64,000 bases of DNA from Nemertoderma westbladi (Eukaryota > Xenacoelomorpha > Nemertodermatida > Nemertodermatidae): NCBI GenBank assembly GCA_032718475.1, contig JAUCBJ010002440.1, positions 1 to 64,000 of the forward strand. Direction: 5' to 3'. The notes beneath the pieces were generated by a model, which did not search any database, was not told the origin of the DNA, and was given only the letters and a program-made list of their open reading frames with translations. Position 1 is the stretch's first letter. Every line of letters begins with the position of its first letter. Shown one piece after another: positions 19,412-33,400 of this stretch. Position numbers and translations under genes: made by a program.

Positions 19412-22400
19412 ACTTGTACGCAAATCCGATAGCAGGTAGCCCATAACTTGTAGACGATACATTTTACAGTCCACTTAACTTATATACGGTTTTTGACTTA
19501 TATACGGTTTTTGACTTCCCCTTAAGCGAGTCATAGTTACTCCCGCAGTTTACCCGTGCTTCAATGAATTTCTTCAACGTGACATTCAGAGCACTGGGCA
19601 GAAATCACCTATCAACTTGTTCGCAAATCTGATTGCAGGTAGCCCCTAAATTGTATACGATACATTTTAAGCCCCTAAATTGTATACGATACATTTTACA
19701 GTCCACTTAACTTATATACGGTTTTTGACTTATATACGTTTTTTTTACTTCTAGACGGTTTTTAAATTCCCCTTAAGAGAGTCATAGTTACTCCCACTGT
19801 TTACCCGTGCTTCAATGAATTTCTTCAACGTGACATTCAGAGCACTGGGCAGAAATCACCTATCAACTTGTACGCAAATCTGATAGCAAGTAGCCCCTAA
19901 CTTGTAGACGATACAGTTTATAGTCCACTTAACTTATATGCGGTTTTTGACTTATATACGATTTTTGACTTATATACGGTTTAAAACTTCCCCTTAAGAG
20001 AGTCATAGTTACTCCCGCTGTTTACCCGTGCTTCAATGAATTTCTTCAACATGACATTCAGAGCACTGGGCAGAAATCACCTATCAACTTTTACGCAAAT
20101 CTGATAGCAGGTAGCCCCTAACTTGTAGACGATAAATTTTACAGTCCACTCAACTTATATACAGTTTTTGACTTATATACGTTTTTTTTACTTCTAGACG
20201 GTTTTTAACTTCCCCTTAAGAGAGTTATAGTTACTCACACTGTTTACCCGCGCTTCAATGAATTTCTTCAACGTGACATTCAGAGCACTGGACAGAAATC
20301 ACCTATCAACTTGTATGCAAATCGAATAGCAGACAGCCCCTAACTTGTATACGATAAATTTTGCAGTCCAAATAACTTATATACGGTTATTGACTTATAT
20401 ACGGTTTTTAACTTCCCCTTAAGAGAGTCTTAGTTATTCCTTCTCTTTACACGTGCTTCAATGAATTTCTTCAACATGACATTCAGAGCACTGGGCAGAA
20501 ATCACCTATCATCTTGTATGCAAATTTGATAGCAAGTAGCCCCTAACTTGTAGACGATACAGTTTATAGTCCACTTAACTTATATACTATAAGTTGTAGA
20601 CGATACAGTTTATAGTCCACTTAACTTATATACGGTTTTTGACTTATATACGGTTTTTGACTTACGGTTTTTGACTTTTAAGAGAGTCATAGTTACTCCC
20701 GCTGTTTACCCGTGCTTCAATGAATTTCTTCAACGTGACATTCAGAGCACTGGGCAGAAATCACCTATCAACTTTTACGCCAATCTGATAGCAGATAGCC
20801 CTTAACTTGTATACGATACATTTTACAGTCCTACTTAACTTATATACGGTTTTTGACTTATATAAAGTTTTTTTTTATGCCTTATTGAATTATATACGGT
20901 TTTTAATTTCCCTTAAGAGAGTCATGGATACTCCCGCTGTTTACCCGCGCTTCAATTAATTTCATCAATGTGACATTCAGTGCACTGGGCAGAAATCACC
21001 TATCAACTTGTATGCAAATCTGATAGCAGGTAGCCCCTAACTTGTAGACGATAAATTTTACAGTCCACTTAACTTATATACGGTTTTTGACTTATATACG
21101 TTTTTTTTACTTCTAGACGGTTTTTAAATTCCCCTTAAGAGAGTCATAGTTACTCCCACTGTTTACCCGTGCTTCAATGAATTTCTTCAACGTGACATTC
21201 AGAGCACTGGGCAGAAATCACCTATCAACTTGTACGCAAATCTGATAGCAAGTAGCCCCTAACTTGTAGACGATACAGTTTATAGTCCACTTAACTTATA
21301 TGCGGTTTTTGACTTATATACGATTTTTGACTTATATACGGTTTAAAACTTCCCCTTAAGAGAGTCATAGTTACTCCCGCTGTTTACCCGTGCTTCAATG
21401 AATTTCTTCAACATGACATTCAGAGCACTGGGCAGAAATCACCTATCAACTTTTACGCAAATCTGATAGCAGGTAGCCCCTAACTTGTAGACGATAAATT
21501 TTACAGTCCACTCAACTTATATACAGTTTTTGACTTATATACGTTTTTTTTACTTCTAGACGGTTTTTAACTTCCCCTTAAGAGAGTTATAGTTACTCAC
21601 ACTGTTTACCCGCGCTTCAATGAATTTCTTCAACGTGACATTCAGAGCACTGGACAGAAATCACCTATCAACTTGTATGCAAATCGAATAGCAGACAGCC
21701 CCTAACTTGTATACGATAAATTTTGCAGTCCAAATAACTTATATACGGTTATTGACTTATATACGGTTTTTAACTTCCCCTTAAGAGAGTCTTAGTTATT
21801 CCTTCTCTTTACACGTGCTTCAATGAATTTCTTCAACATGACATTCAGAGCACTGGGCAGAAATCACCTATCATCTTGTATGCAAATTTGATAGCAAGTA
21901 GCCCCTAACTTGTAGACGATACAGTTTATAGTCCACTTAACTTATATACTATAAGTTGTAGACGATACAGTTTATAGTCCACTTAACTTATATACGGTTT
22001 TTGACTTATATACGGTTTTTGACTTACGGTTTTTGACTTTTAAGAGAGTCATAGTTACTCCCGCTGTTTACCCGTGCTTCAATGAATTTCTTCAACGTGA
22101 CATTCAGAGCACTGGGCAGAAATCACCTATCAACTTTTACGCCAATCTGATAGCAGATAGCCCTTAACTTGTATACGATACATTTTACAGTCCTACTTAA
22201 CTTATATACGGTTTTTGACTTATATAAAGTTTTTTTTTATGCCTTATTGAATTATATACGGTTTTTAATTTCCCTTAAGAGAGTCATGGATACTCCCGCT
22301 GTTTACCCGCGCTTCAATTAATTTCATCAATGTGACATTCAGTGCACTGGGCAGAAATCACCTATCAACTTGTATGCAAATCTGATAGCAGGTAGCCCCT

Positions 22401-23227
22401 AACTTGTAGACGATAAATTTTACAGTCCACTCAACTTATATACGGTTTTTGACTTATATACGTTTTTTAACTTCCCCTTAAGAGAGTCTTAGTTATTCCT
22501 TCTCTTTACCCGTGCTTCAATGAATTTCTTCAACATGACATTCAGAGCACTGGGCAGAAATCACCTATCATCTTGTATGCAAATCTTATAGCAAGTAGCC
22601 CCTAACTTGTAGACGATACAGTTTATAGTCCACTCAACTTATATACGGTTTTTGACTTATATACGTTTTTTTTACTTCTAGACGGTTTTTAACTTCCCCT
22701 TAAGAGAGTTATAGTTACTCACACTGTTTACCCGCGCTTCAATGAATTTCTTCAACGTGACATTCAGAGCACTGGACAGAAATCACCTATCAACTTGTAT
22801 GCAAATCTAATAGCAGACAGCCCCTAACTTGTATACGATAAATTTTGCAGTTCACTTAACTTATATACGGTTTTTGACTTATATACGGTTTTTGACTTCC
22901 GCTTAAGCGAGTCATAGTTACTCCCGCAGTTTACCCGTGCTTCAATGAATTTCTTCAACGTGACATTCAGAGCACTGGGCAGAAATCACCTATCAACTTG
23001 TTCGCAAATCTGATTGCAGGTAGCTCCTAAATTGTATACGATACATTTTACAGTCCACTTAACTTATATACGGTTTTAGACTTATATACGTTTTTTTTAC
23101 TTCTAGACGGTTTTTAACTTCCCCTTAAGAGAGTCATAGTTACTCCCGCCATTTACCCGCGCTTCAATGAATTTCTTCAACGTGACATTCAGAGCACCTT
23201 GCAGAAATCACCTATCAACTTGTACGC
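19412..23227. repeat. Satellite array, block 4
   Basis: Continuous satellite. 19412-20818 is paralogous to 2626-4032. A segment of 1365 bp is duplicated in tandem (landmark tacagtcctacttaac at about 20824 and 22189). The intact BEL-1 insertion site, with a single cgata, is at 20814-20818. No gene is seen. Confidence 0.93.
20814..20818. other. Paralogous empty site for BEL-1
   Basis: At the +16786 offset from the BEL-1 insertion point, the satellite reads straight through tatacgatacattttacag with a single cgata and no element. Confidence 0.88.
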
Positions 23228-24441
23228 CATGGACCATGGGTACGACCATGGAGCCCATTTTGGCACTTAGAAGGATAATTGAAGAATTATCAAAAAAGAA
23301 AGACAGGCATCTGGCTGTTATCTTTGTTGACTTCTTCAAGGCCTTTGATTCAGTCTCTCGGTCACGTATGTTCAGCATACTTTCATTATATGGGATTCCT
23401 GATGAAATTATTGCAGCAATCAGATCAGTATACGATGGTTCGACAACATTTGTGTCTACTGTTGATGGTGACACAGAACCATTTGAAGTGTTATGGGGCG
23501 TCCTCCAAGGAGACACACTTGCACCATTCTTGTTCATTATTGTGGTTGACTATGTTCTACGCATGTCCTTAGATCATCATAATGATGATGGGGTGATGAT
23601 AACTCCACCTACTGGCTCCAGAAGTCGAGGAAATCCTGCCAAGTACCTAACTGATCTAGACTTTGCTGATGACTTAGGAGTACTCTCAGAATCATTAGAG
23701 GGAGCCCAACGGCTCCTCAGCTCATTAGAACATGCTGCTTCTAGTGTTGGTCTTTTTATTAACTCCAGAAAGACCAAAATTCTGACAGTTAACTTTGAAA
23801 GTCCCCAGCAAGTCTCTGATCGGATGAGAATAAGCTCAAAGGATGGTATGCTTGAGCATGTGGACGACTTCTGTTACCTGGGATCATGGATCCAGAAGTC
23901 AGGTGAGGACCTTCGAATACGTAAGGGAAAGGCATGGGCAGCCTTGAATAGGCTTTCCAGGATTTGGAAGTCACCTAGAATTAATCGGAAACTTAAGGTC
24001 CGATTATTTAGAGCAGCAGTAGTTCCAGTACTCCTCTACGGGAGGCCATGCTGGGCTCTAACTGCTGAGGACACCAAATCTCTGGATGGCACATTCACAA
24101 GAATGCTACGCCGGGTTCATTGTGTCAAGTACAATGCACACATCTCCAACCAGACACTATATAACATTGGAGGTGTCTCATTGGTTCCCCGAAGCTTGAC
24201 ACTAGAACAAAATCGCCTCTGCTTTGCAGGACATTGCTTTCGCCGTGAGGACCAGCCAGTGCATAATCTTGTACTTTGGCAGCCTTATGGAGTGAATAAG
24301 CATGGTGGACAGCCCATGACTTTCTTGAGACGCATCTTAAAGGACACTGGCCTTAAAGATACGGATGATCTAGCAAATGTCATGGGTGATAGGGAGTTGT
24401 GGCGGTGCAATTTTGTTGACAAGCCGGCACAGCATTCTTAA
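23167..24441 (+). CDS. LINE reverse transcriptase C-terminal ORF, copy 3, fused to satellite-derived N terminus
   Basis: An intact 424-codon frame with the same arrangement as copy 2: a satellite-encoded start (MNFFNVTFRAPCRN), then the LINE body from the catggaccatgg junction, with an internal alternative ATG at 23236. Motifs A, B (GVLQGD) and C (FADD) are intact. Differences from the other copies include Gln for Arg near 23893 and the satellite residues PC for LG. The endonuclease is absent. Near-identity to copies 1 and 2 reflects recent satellite duplication, so an intact frame is not evidence of selection. Confidence 0.88.
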   Translation: MNFFNVTFRAPCRNHLSTCTPWTMGTTMEPILALRRIIEELSKKKDRHLAVIFVDFFKAFDSVSRSRMFSILSLYGIPDEIIAAIRSVYDGSTTFVSTVDGDTEPFEVLWGVLQGDTLAPFLFIIVVDYVLRMSLDHHNDDGVMITPPTGSRSRGNPAKYLTDLDFADDLGVLSESLEGAQRLLSSLEHAASSVGLFINSRKTKILTVNFESPQQVSDRMRISSKDGMLEHVDDFCYLGSWIQKSGEDLRIRKGKAWAALNRLSRIWKSPRINRKLKVRLFRAAVVPVLLYGRPCWALTAEDTKSLDGTFTRMLRRVHCVKYNAHISNQTLYNIGGVSLVPRSLTLEQNRLCFAGHCFRREDQPVHNLVLWQPYGVNKHGGQPMTFLRRILKDTGLKDTDDLANVMGDRELWRCNFVDKPAQHS

Positions 24442-24482
24442 AAATGCAGCTGCAATGCAGCATGCCGATCCTAGTAGTAGTA
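23228..24482 (+). mobile_element. LINE copy 3, 5'-truncated
   Basis: 1255 bp with the same ends as copies 1 and 2, flanked by acttgtacgc at 23218-23227 and 24483-24492. It lies 5071 bp downstream of copy 2. Confidence 0.93.
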
Positions 24483-27400
24483 ACTTGTACGCAAATCCGA
24501 TAGCAGGTAGCCCATAACTTGTAGACGATACATTTTACAGTCCACTTAACTTATATACGGTTTTTGACTTATATACGGTTTTTGACTTCCCCCTTAAGCG
24601 AGTCATAGTTACTCCCGCAGTTTACCCGTGCTTCAATGAATTTCTTCAACGTGACATTCAGAGCACTGGGCAGAAATCACCTATCAACTTGTTCGCAAAT
24701 CTGATTGCAGGTAGCCCCTAAATTGTATACGATACATTTTAAGCCCCTAAATTGTATACGATACATTTTACAGTCCACTTAACTTATATACGGTTTTTGA
24801 CTTATATACGTTTTTTTTACTTCTAGACGGTTTTTAAATTCCCCTTAAGAGAGTCATAGTTACTCCCACTGTTTACCCGTGCTTCAATGTATATCTTCAA
24901 CGTGACATTCAGAGCACTGGGCAGAAATCACCTATCAACTTGTACGCAAATCTGATAGCAAGTAGCCCCTAACTTGTAGACGATACAGTTTATAGTCCTC
25001 TTAACTTATATGCGGTTTTTGACTTATATACGATTTTTGACTTATATACGGTTTAAAACTTCCCCTTAAGAGAGTCATAGTTACTCCCGAGGTTTACCCG
25101 TGCTTCAATGAATTTCTTCAACATGACATTCAGAGCACTGGGCAGAAATCACCTATCAACTTTTACGCAAATCTGATAGCAGGTAGCCCCTAACTTGTAG
25201 ACGATAAATTTTACAGTCCACTCAACTTATATACGGTTTTTGACTTGTATACGGTTTTTAACTTCCCCTTAAGAGAGTTATAGTTACTCACACTCTTTAC
25301 CCGCGCTTCAATGAATTTCTTCAACGTGACATTCAGAGCACTGGACAGAAATCACCTATCAACTTGTATGCAAATCGAATAGCAGACAGCCCCTAACTTG
25401 TATACGATAAATTTTGCAGTCCAAATAACTTATATACGGTTATTGACTTATATACGGTTTTTAACTTCCCCTTAAGAGAGTCTTAGTTATTCCTTCTCTT
25501 TACACGTGCTTCAATGAATTTCTTCAACATGACATTCAGAGCACTGGGCAGAAATCACCTATCATCTTGTATGCAAATTTGATAGCAAGTAGCCCCTAAC
25601 TTGTAGACGATACAGTTTATAGTCCACTTAACTTATATACTATAAGTTGTAGACGATACAGTTTATAGTCCACTTAACTTATATACGGTTTTTGACTTAT
25701 ATACGGTTTTTGACTTACGGTTTTTGACTTTTAAGAGAGTCATAGTTACTCCCGCTGTTTACCCGTGCTTCAATGAATTTCTTCAACGTGACATTCAGAG
25801 CACTGGGCAGAAATCACCTATCAACTTTTACGCCAATCTGATAGCAGATAGCCCTTAACTTGTATACGATACATTTTACAGTCCTACTTAACTTATATAC
25901 GGTTTTTGACTTATATAAAGTTTTTTTTTATGCCTTATTGAATTATATACGGTTTTTAATTTCCCTTAAGAGAGTCATGGATACTCCCGCTGTTTACCCG
26001 CGCTTCAATAAATTTCTTCAATGTGACATTCAGTGCACTGGGCAGAAATCACCTATCAACTTGTATGCAAATCTGATAGCAGGTAGCCCCTAACTTGTAG
26101 ACGATAAATTTTACAGTCCACTCAACTTATATACGGTTTTTGACTTATATACGTTTTTTTTACTTCTAGACGGTTTTTAACTTCCCCTTAAGAGAGTTAT
26201 AGTTACTCACACTGTTTACCCGCGCTTCAATGAATTTCTTCAACGTGACATTCAGAGCACTGGACAGAAATCACCTATCAACTTGTATGCAAATCTAATA
26301 GCAGACAGCCCCTAACTTGTATACGATAAATTTTGCAGTTCACTTAACTTATATACGGTTTTTGACTTATATACGGTTCTTAACTTCCCCTTAAGAGAGT
26401 CATAGTTACTCCCACTGTTTACCCGCGCTTCAATGAATTTCTTCAACGTGACATTCAGTGCACTGGGCAGAAATCACCTATCAACTTGTTCGCAAATCTG
26501 ATTGCAGGTAGCTCCTAAATTGTATACGATACATTTTACAGTCCACTTAACTTATATACGGTTTTAGACTTATATACGTTTTTTTTACTTCTAGACGGTT
26601 TTTAAATTCCCCTTAAGAGAGTCATAGTTACTCCCACTGTTTACCCGTGCTTCAATGAATTTCTTCAACGTGACATTCAGAGCACTGGGCAGAAATCACC
26701 TATCAACTTGTACGCAAATCTGATATCAAGTAGCCCCTAACTTGTAGACGATACAGTTTATAGTCCACTTAACTTATATGCGGTTTTTGACTTTATACGA
26801 TTTTTGACTTATATACGGTTTAAAACTTCCCCTTAAGAGAGTTATAGTTACTCACACTGTTTACCCGCGCTTCAATGAATTTCTTCAACGTGACATTCAG
26901 AGCACTGGACAGAAATCACCTATCAACTTGTATGCAAATCTAATAGCAGACAGCCCCTAACTTGTATACGATAAATTTTGCAGTTCACTTAACTTATATA
27001 CGGTTTTTGACTTATATACGGTTTTTGACTTCCCCTTAAGCGAGTCATAGTTACTCCCGCAGTTTACCCGTGCTTCAATGAATTTCTTCAACGTGACATT
27101 CAGAGCACTGGGCAGAAATCACCTATCAACTTGTTCGCAAATCTGATTGCAGGTAGCTCCTAAATTGTATACGATACATTTTACAGTCCACTTAACTTAT
27201 ATACGGTTTTAGACTTCTATACGTTTTTTTTACTTCTAGACGGTTTTTAAATTCCCCTTAAGAGAGTCATAGTTACTCCCACTGTTTACCCGTGCTTCAA
27301 TGAATTTCTTCAACGTGACATTCAGAGCACTGGGCAGAAATCACCTATCAACTTGTACGCAAATCTGATATCAAGTAGCCCCTAACTTGTAGACGATACA

Positions 27401-30400
27401 GTTTATAGTCCACTTAACTTATATGCGGTTTTTGACTTTATACGATTTTTGACTTATATACGGTTTAAAACTTCCCTTAAGAGAGTCATAGTTACTCCCG
27501 CTGTTTACCCGTGCTTCAATGAATTTCTTCAACGTGACATTCAGAGCACTGGGCAGAAATCACCTATCAACTTTTACGCAAATCTGATAGCAGGTAGCCC
27601 CTAACTTGTAGACGATAAATTTTACAGTCCACTCAACTTATATACGGTTTTTGACTTATATACGCTTTTTTTACTTCTAAACGGTTTTTAACCGTTTTTG
27701 CACTGGGCATAAATCACATATCAACTTTTACGCAAATCTGATAGCAGGTAGCCCCTAACTTGTAGACGATAAATTTTACAGTCCACTCAACTTTTATACG
27801 GTATTTGACTTATATACGGTTTTTGACTTCCCCTTAAGCGAGTCATAGTTACTCCCGCAGTTTACCCGTGCTTCAATGAATTTCTTCAACGTGACATTCA
27901 GAGCACTGGGCAGAAATCACCTATCAACTTGTTCGCAAATCTGATTGCAGGTAGCTCCTAAATTGTATACGATACATTTTACAGAACACTTAACTTATAT
28001 ACGGTTTTAGACTTATATACATTTTTTTTACTTCTAGACGGTTTTTAAATTCCCCTTAAGAGAGTCATAGTTACTCCCACTGTTTACCCGTGCTTCAATG
28101 AATTTCTTCAACGTGACATTCAGAGCACTGGGCAGAAATCACCTATCAACTTGTACGCAAATCTGATATCAAGTAGCCCCTAACTTGTAGACGATACAGT
28201 TTATAGTCCACTTAACTTATATGTGGTTTTTGACTTTATACGATTTTTGACTTATATACGGTTTAAAACTTCCCCTTAAGAGAGTCATAGTTACTCCCGC
28301 TGTTTACCCGTGCTTCAATGAATTTCTTCAACGTGACATTCAGAGCACTGGGCAGAAATCACCTATCAACTTTTACGCAAATCTGATAGCAGGTAGCCCC
28401 TAACTTGTAGACGATAAATTTTACAGTCCACTCAACTTATATACGGTTTTTGACTTATATACGCTTTTTTTACTTCTAAACGGTTTTTAACCGTTTTTGC
28501 ACTGGGCATAAATCACCTATCAACTTTTACGCAAATCTGATAGCAGGTAGCCCCTAACTTGTAGACGATAAATTTTACAGTCCACTCAACTTTTATACGG
28601 TATTTGACTTATATACGGTTTTTGACTTCCCCTTAAGCGAGTCATAGTTACTCCCGCAGTTTACCCGTGCTTCAATGAATTTCTTCAACGTGACATTCAG
28701 AGCACTGGGCAGAAATCACCTATCAACTTGTTCGCATATCTGATTGCAGGTAGCTCCTAAATTGTAGACGATACATTTTACAGTCCACTTAACTTATATA
28801 CGGTTTTTGACTTATATACGGTTTTTGACTTCCCCCTTAAGCGAGTCATAGTTACTCCCGCAGTTTACCCGTGCTTCAATGAATTTCTTCAACGTGACAT
28901 TCAGAGCACTGGGCAGAAATCACCTATCAACTTGTTCGCAAATCTGATTGCAGGTAGCCCCTAAATTGTATACGATACATTTTAAGCCCCTAAATTGTAT
29001 ACGATACATTTTACAGTCCACTTAACTTATATACGGTTTTTGACTTATATACGTTTTTTTTACTTCTAGACGGTTTTTAAATTCCCCTTAAGAGAGTCAT
29101 AGTTACTCCCACTGTTTACCCGTGCTTCAATGTATTTCTTCAACGTGACATTCAGAGCACTGGGCAGAAATCACCTATCAACTTGTACGCAAATCTGATA
29201 GCAAGTAGCCCCTAACTTGTAGACGATACAGTTTATAGTCCTCTTAACTTATATGCGGTTTTTGACTTATATACGATTTTTGACTTATATACGGTTTAAA
29301 ACTTCCCCTTAAGAGAGTCATAGTTACTCCCGAGGTTTACCCGTGCTTCAATGAATTTCTTCAACATGACATTCAGAGCACTGGGCAGAAATCACCTATC
29401 AACTTTTACGCAAATCTGATAGCAGGTAGCCCCTAACTTGTAGACGATAAATTTTACAGTCCACTCAACTTATATACGGTTTTTGACTTGTATACGGTTT
29501 TTAACTTCCCCTTAAGAGAGTTATAGTTACTCACACTCTTTACCCGCGCTTCAATGAATTTCTTCAACGTGACATTCAGAGCACTGGACAGAAATCACCT
29601 ATCAACTTGTATGCAAATCGAATAGCAGACAGCCCCTAACTTGTATACGATAAATTTTGCAGTCCAAATAACTTATATACGGTTATTGACTTATATACGG
29701 TTTTTAACTTCCCCTTAAGAGAGTCTTAGTTATTCCTTCTCTTTACACGTGCTTCAATGAATTTCTTCAACATGACATTCAGAGCACTGGGCAGAAATCA
29801 CCTATCATCTTGTATGCAAATTTGATAGCAAGTAGCCCCTAACTTGTAGACGATACAGTTTATAGTCCACTTAACTTATATACTATAAGTTGTAGACGAT
29901 ACAGTTTATAGTCCACTTAACTTATATACGGTTTTTGACTTATATACGGTTTTTGACTTACGGTTTTTGACTTTTAAGAGAGTCATAGTTACTCCCGCTG
30001 TTTACCCGTGCTTCAATGAATTTCTTCAACGTGACATTCAGAGCACTGGGCAGAAATCACCTATCAACTTTTACGCCAATCTGATAGCAGATAGCCCTTA
30101 ACTTGTATACGATACATTTTACAGTCCTACTTAACTTATATACGGTTTTTGACTTATATAAAGTTTTTTTTTATGCCTTATTGAATTATATACGGTTTTT
30201 AATTTCCCTTAAGAGAGTCATGGATACTCCCGCTGTTTACCCGCGCTTCAATAAATTTCTTCAATGTGACATTCAGTGCACTGGGCAGAAATCACCTATC
30301 AACTTGTATGCAAATCTGATAGCAGGTAGCCCCTAACTTGTAGACGATAAATTTTACAGTCCACTCAACTTATATACGGTTTTTGACTTATATACGTTTT

Positions 30401-33400
30401 TTTTACTTCTAGACGGTTTTTAACTTCCCCTTAAGAGAGTTATAGTTACTCACACTGTTTACCCGCGCTTCAATGAATTTCTTCAACGTGACATTCAGAG
30501 CACTGGACAGAAATCACCTATCAACTTGTATGCAAATCTAATAGCAGACAGCCCCTAACTTGTATACGATAAATTTTGCAGTTCACTTAACTTATATACG
30601 GTTTTTGACTTATATACGGTTCTTAACTTCCCCTTAAGAGAGTCATAGTTACTCCCACTGTTTACCCGCGCTTCAATGAATTTCTTCAACGTGACATTCA
30701 GTGCACTGGGCAGAAATCACCTATCAACTTGTTCGCAAATCTGATTGCAGGTAGCTCCTAAATTGTATACGATACATTTTACAGTCCACTTAACTTATAT
30801 ACGGTTTTAGACTTATATACGTTTTTTTTACTTCTAGACGGTTTTTAAATTCCCCTTAAGAGAGTCATAGTTACTCCCACTGTTTACCCGTGCTTCAATG
30901 AATTTCTTCAACGTGACATTCAGAGCACTGGGCAGAAATCACCTATCAACTTGTACGCAAATCTGATATCAAGTAGCCCCTAACTTGTAGACGATACAGT
31001 TTATAGTCCACTTAACTTATATGCGGTTTTTGACTTTATACGATTTTTGACTTATATACGGTTTAAAACTTCCCCTTAAGAGAGTTATAGTTACTCACAC
31101 TGTTTACCCGCGCTTCAATGAATTTCTTCAACGTGACATTCAGAGCACTGGACAGAAATCACCTATCAACTTGTATGCAAATCTAATAGCAGACAGCCCC
31201 TAACTTGTATACGATAAATTTTGCAGTTCACTTAACTTATATACGGTTTTTGACTTATATACGGTTTTTGACTTCCCCTTAAGCGAGTCATAGTTACTCC
31301 CGCAGTTTACCCGTGCTTCAATGAATTTCTTCAACGTGACATTCAGAGCACTGGGCAGAAATCACCTATCAACTTGTTCGCAAATCTGATTGCAGGTAGC
31401 TCCTAAATTGTATACGATACATTTTACAGTCCACTTAACTTATATACGGTTTTAGACTTCTATACGTTTTTTTTACTTCTAGACGGTTTTTAAATTCCCC
31501 TTAAGAGAGTCATAGTTACTCCCACTGTTTACCCGTGCTTCAATGAATTTCTTCAACGTGACATTCAGAGCACTGGGCAGAAATCACCTATCAACTTGTA
31601 CGCAAATCTGATATCAAGTAGCCCCTAACTTGTAGACGATACAGTTTATAGTCCACTTAACTTATATGCGGTTTTTGACTTTATACGATTTTTGACTTAT
31701 ATACGGTTTAAAACTTCCCTTAAGAGAGTCATAGTTACTCCCGCTGTTTACCCGTGCTTCAATGAATTTCTTCAACGTGACATTCAGAGCACTGGGCAGA
31801 AATCACCTATCAACTTTTACGCAAATCTGATAGCAGGTAGCCCCTAACTTGTAGACGATAAATTTTACAGTCCACTCAACTTATATACGGTTTTTGACTT
31901 ATATACGCTTTTTTTACTTCTAAACGGTTTTTAACCGTTTTTGCACTGGGCATAAATCACATATCAACTTTTACGCAAATCTGATAGCAGGTAGCCCCTA
32001 ACTTGTAGACGATAAATTTTACAGTCCACTCAACTTTTATACGGTATTTGACTTATATACGGTTTTTGACTTCCCCTTAAGCGAGTCATAGTTACTCCCG
32101 CAGTTTACCCGTGCTTCAATGAATTTCTTCAACGTGACATTCAGAGCACTGGGCAGAAATCACCTATCAACTTGTTCGCAAATCTGATTGCAGGTAGCTC
32201 CTAAATTGTATACGATACATTTTACAGAACACTTAACTTATATACGGTTTTAGACTTATATACATTTTTTTTACTTCTAGACGGTTTTTAAATTCCCCTT
32301 AAGAGAGTCATAGTTACTCCCACTGTTTACCCGTGCTTCAATGAATTTCTTCAACGTGACATTCAGAGCACTGGGCAGAAATCACCTATCAACTTGTACG
32401 CAAATCTGATATCAAGTAGCCCCTAACTTGTAGACGATACAGTTTATAGTCCACTTAACTTATATGTGGTTTTTGACTTTATACGATTTTTGACTTATAT
32501 ACGGTTTAAAACTTCCCCTTAAGAGAGTCATAGTTACTCCCGCTGTTTACCCGTGCTTCAATGAATTTCTTCAACGTGACATTCAGAGCACTGGGCAGAA
32601 ATCACCTATCAACTTTTACGCAAATCTGATAGCAGGTAGCCCCTAACTTGTAGACGATAAATTTTACAGTCCACTCAACTTATATACGGTTTTTGACTTA
32701 TATACGCTTTTTTTACTTCTAAACGGTTTTTAACCGTTTTTGCACTGGGCATAAATCACCTATCAACTTTTACGCAAATCTGATAGCAGGTAGCCCCTAA
32801 CTTGTAGACGATAAATTTTACAGTCCACTCAACTTTTATACGGTATTTGACTTATATACGGTTTTTGACTTCCCCTTAAGCGAGTCATAGTTACTCCCGC
32901 AGTTTACCCGTGCTTCAATGAATTTCTTCAACGTGACATTCAGAGCACTGGGCAGAAATCACCTATCAACTTGTTCGCATATCTGATTGCAGGTAGCTCC
33001 TAAATTGTATACGATACATTTTACAGTACACTTAACTTATATACGGTTTTAGACTTATATACATTTTTTTTACTTCTAGAGGGTTTTTAACTTCCCCTTA
33101 AGAGAGTTATAGTTACTCACACTGTTTACCCGCGCTTCAATGAATTTCTTCAACGTGACATTCAGTGCACTGGGCAGAAATCACCTATCAACTTGTATGC
33201 AAATCTGATAGCAGGTAGCCCCTAACTTGTAGACGATAAATTTTACAGTCCACTCAACTTATATACGGTTTTTGACTTATATACGTTTTTTTTACTTCTA
33301 GACGGTTTTTAACTTCCCCTTAAGAGAGTTATAGTTACTCACACTGTTTACCCGCGCTTCAATGAATTTCTTCAACGTGACATTCAGAGCACTGGACAGA

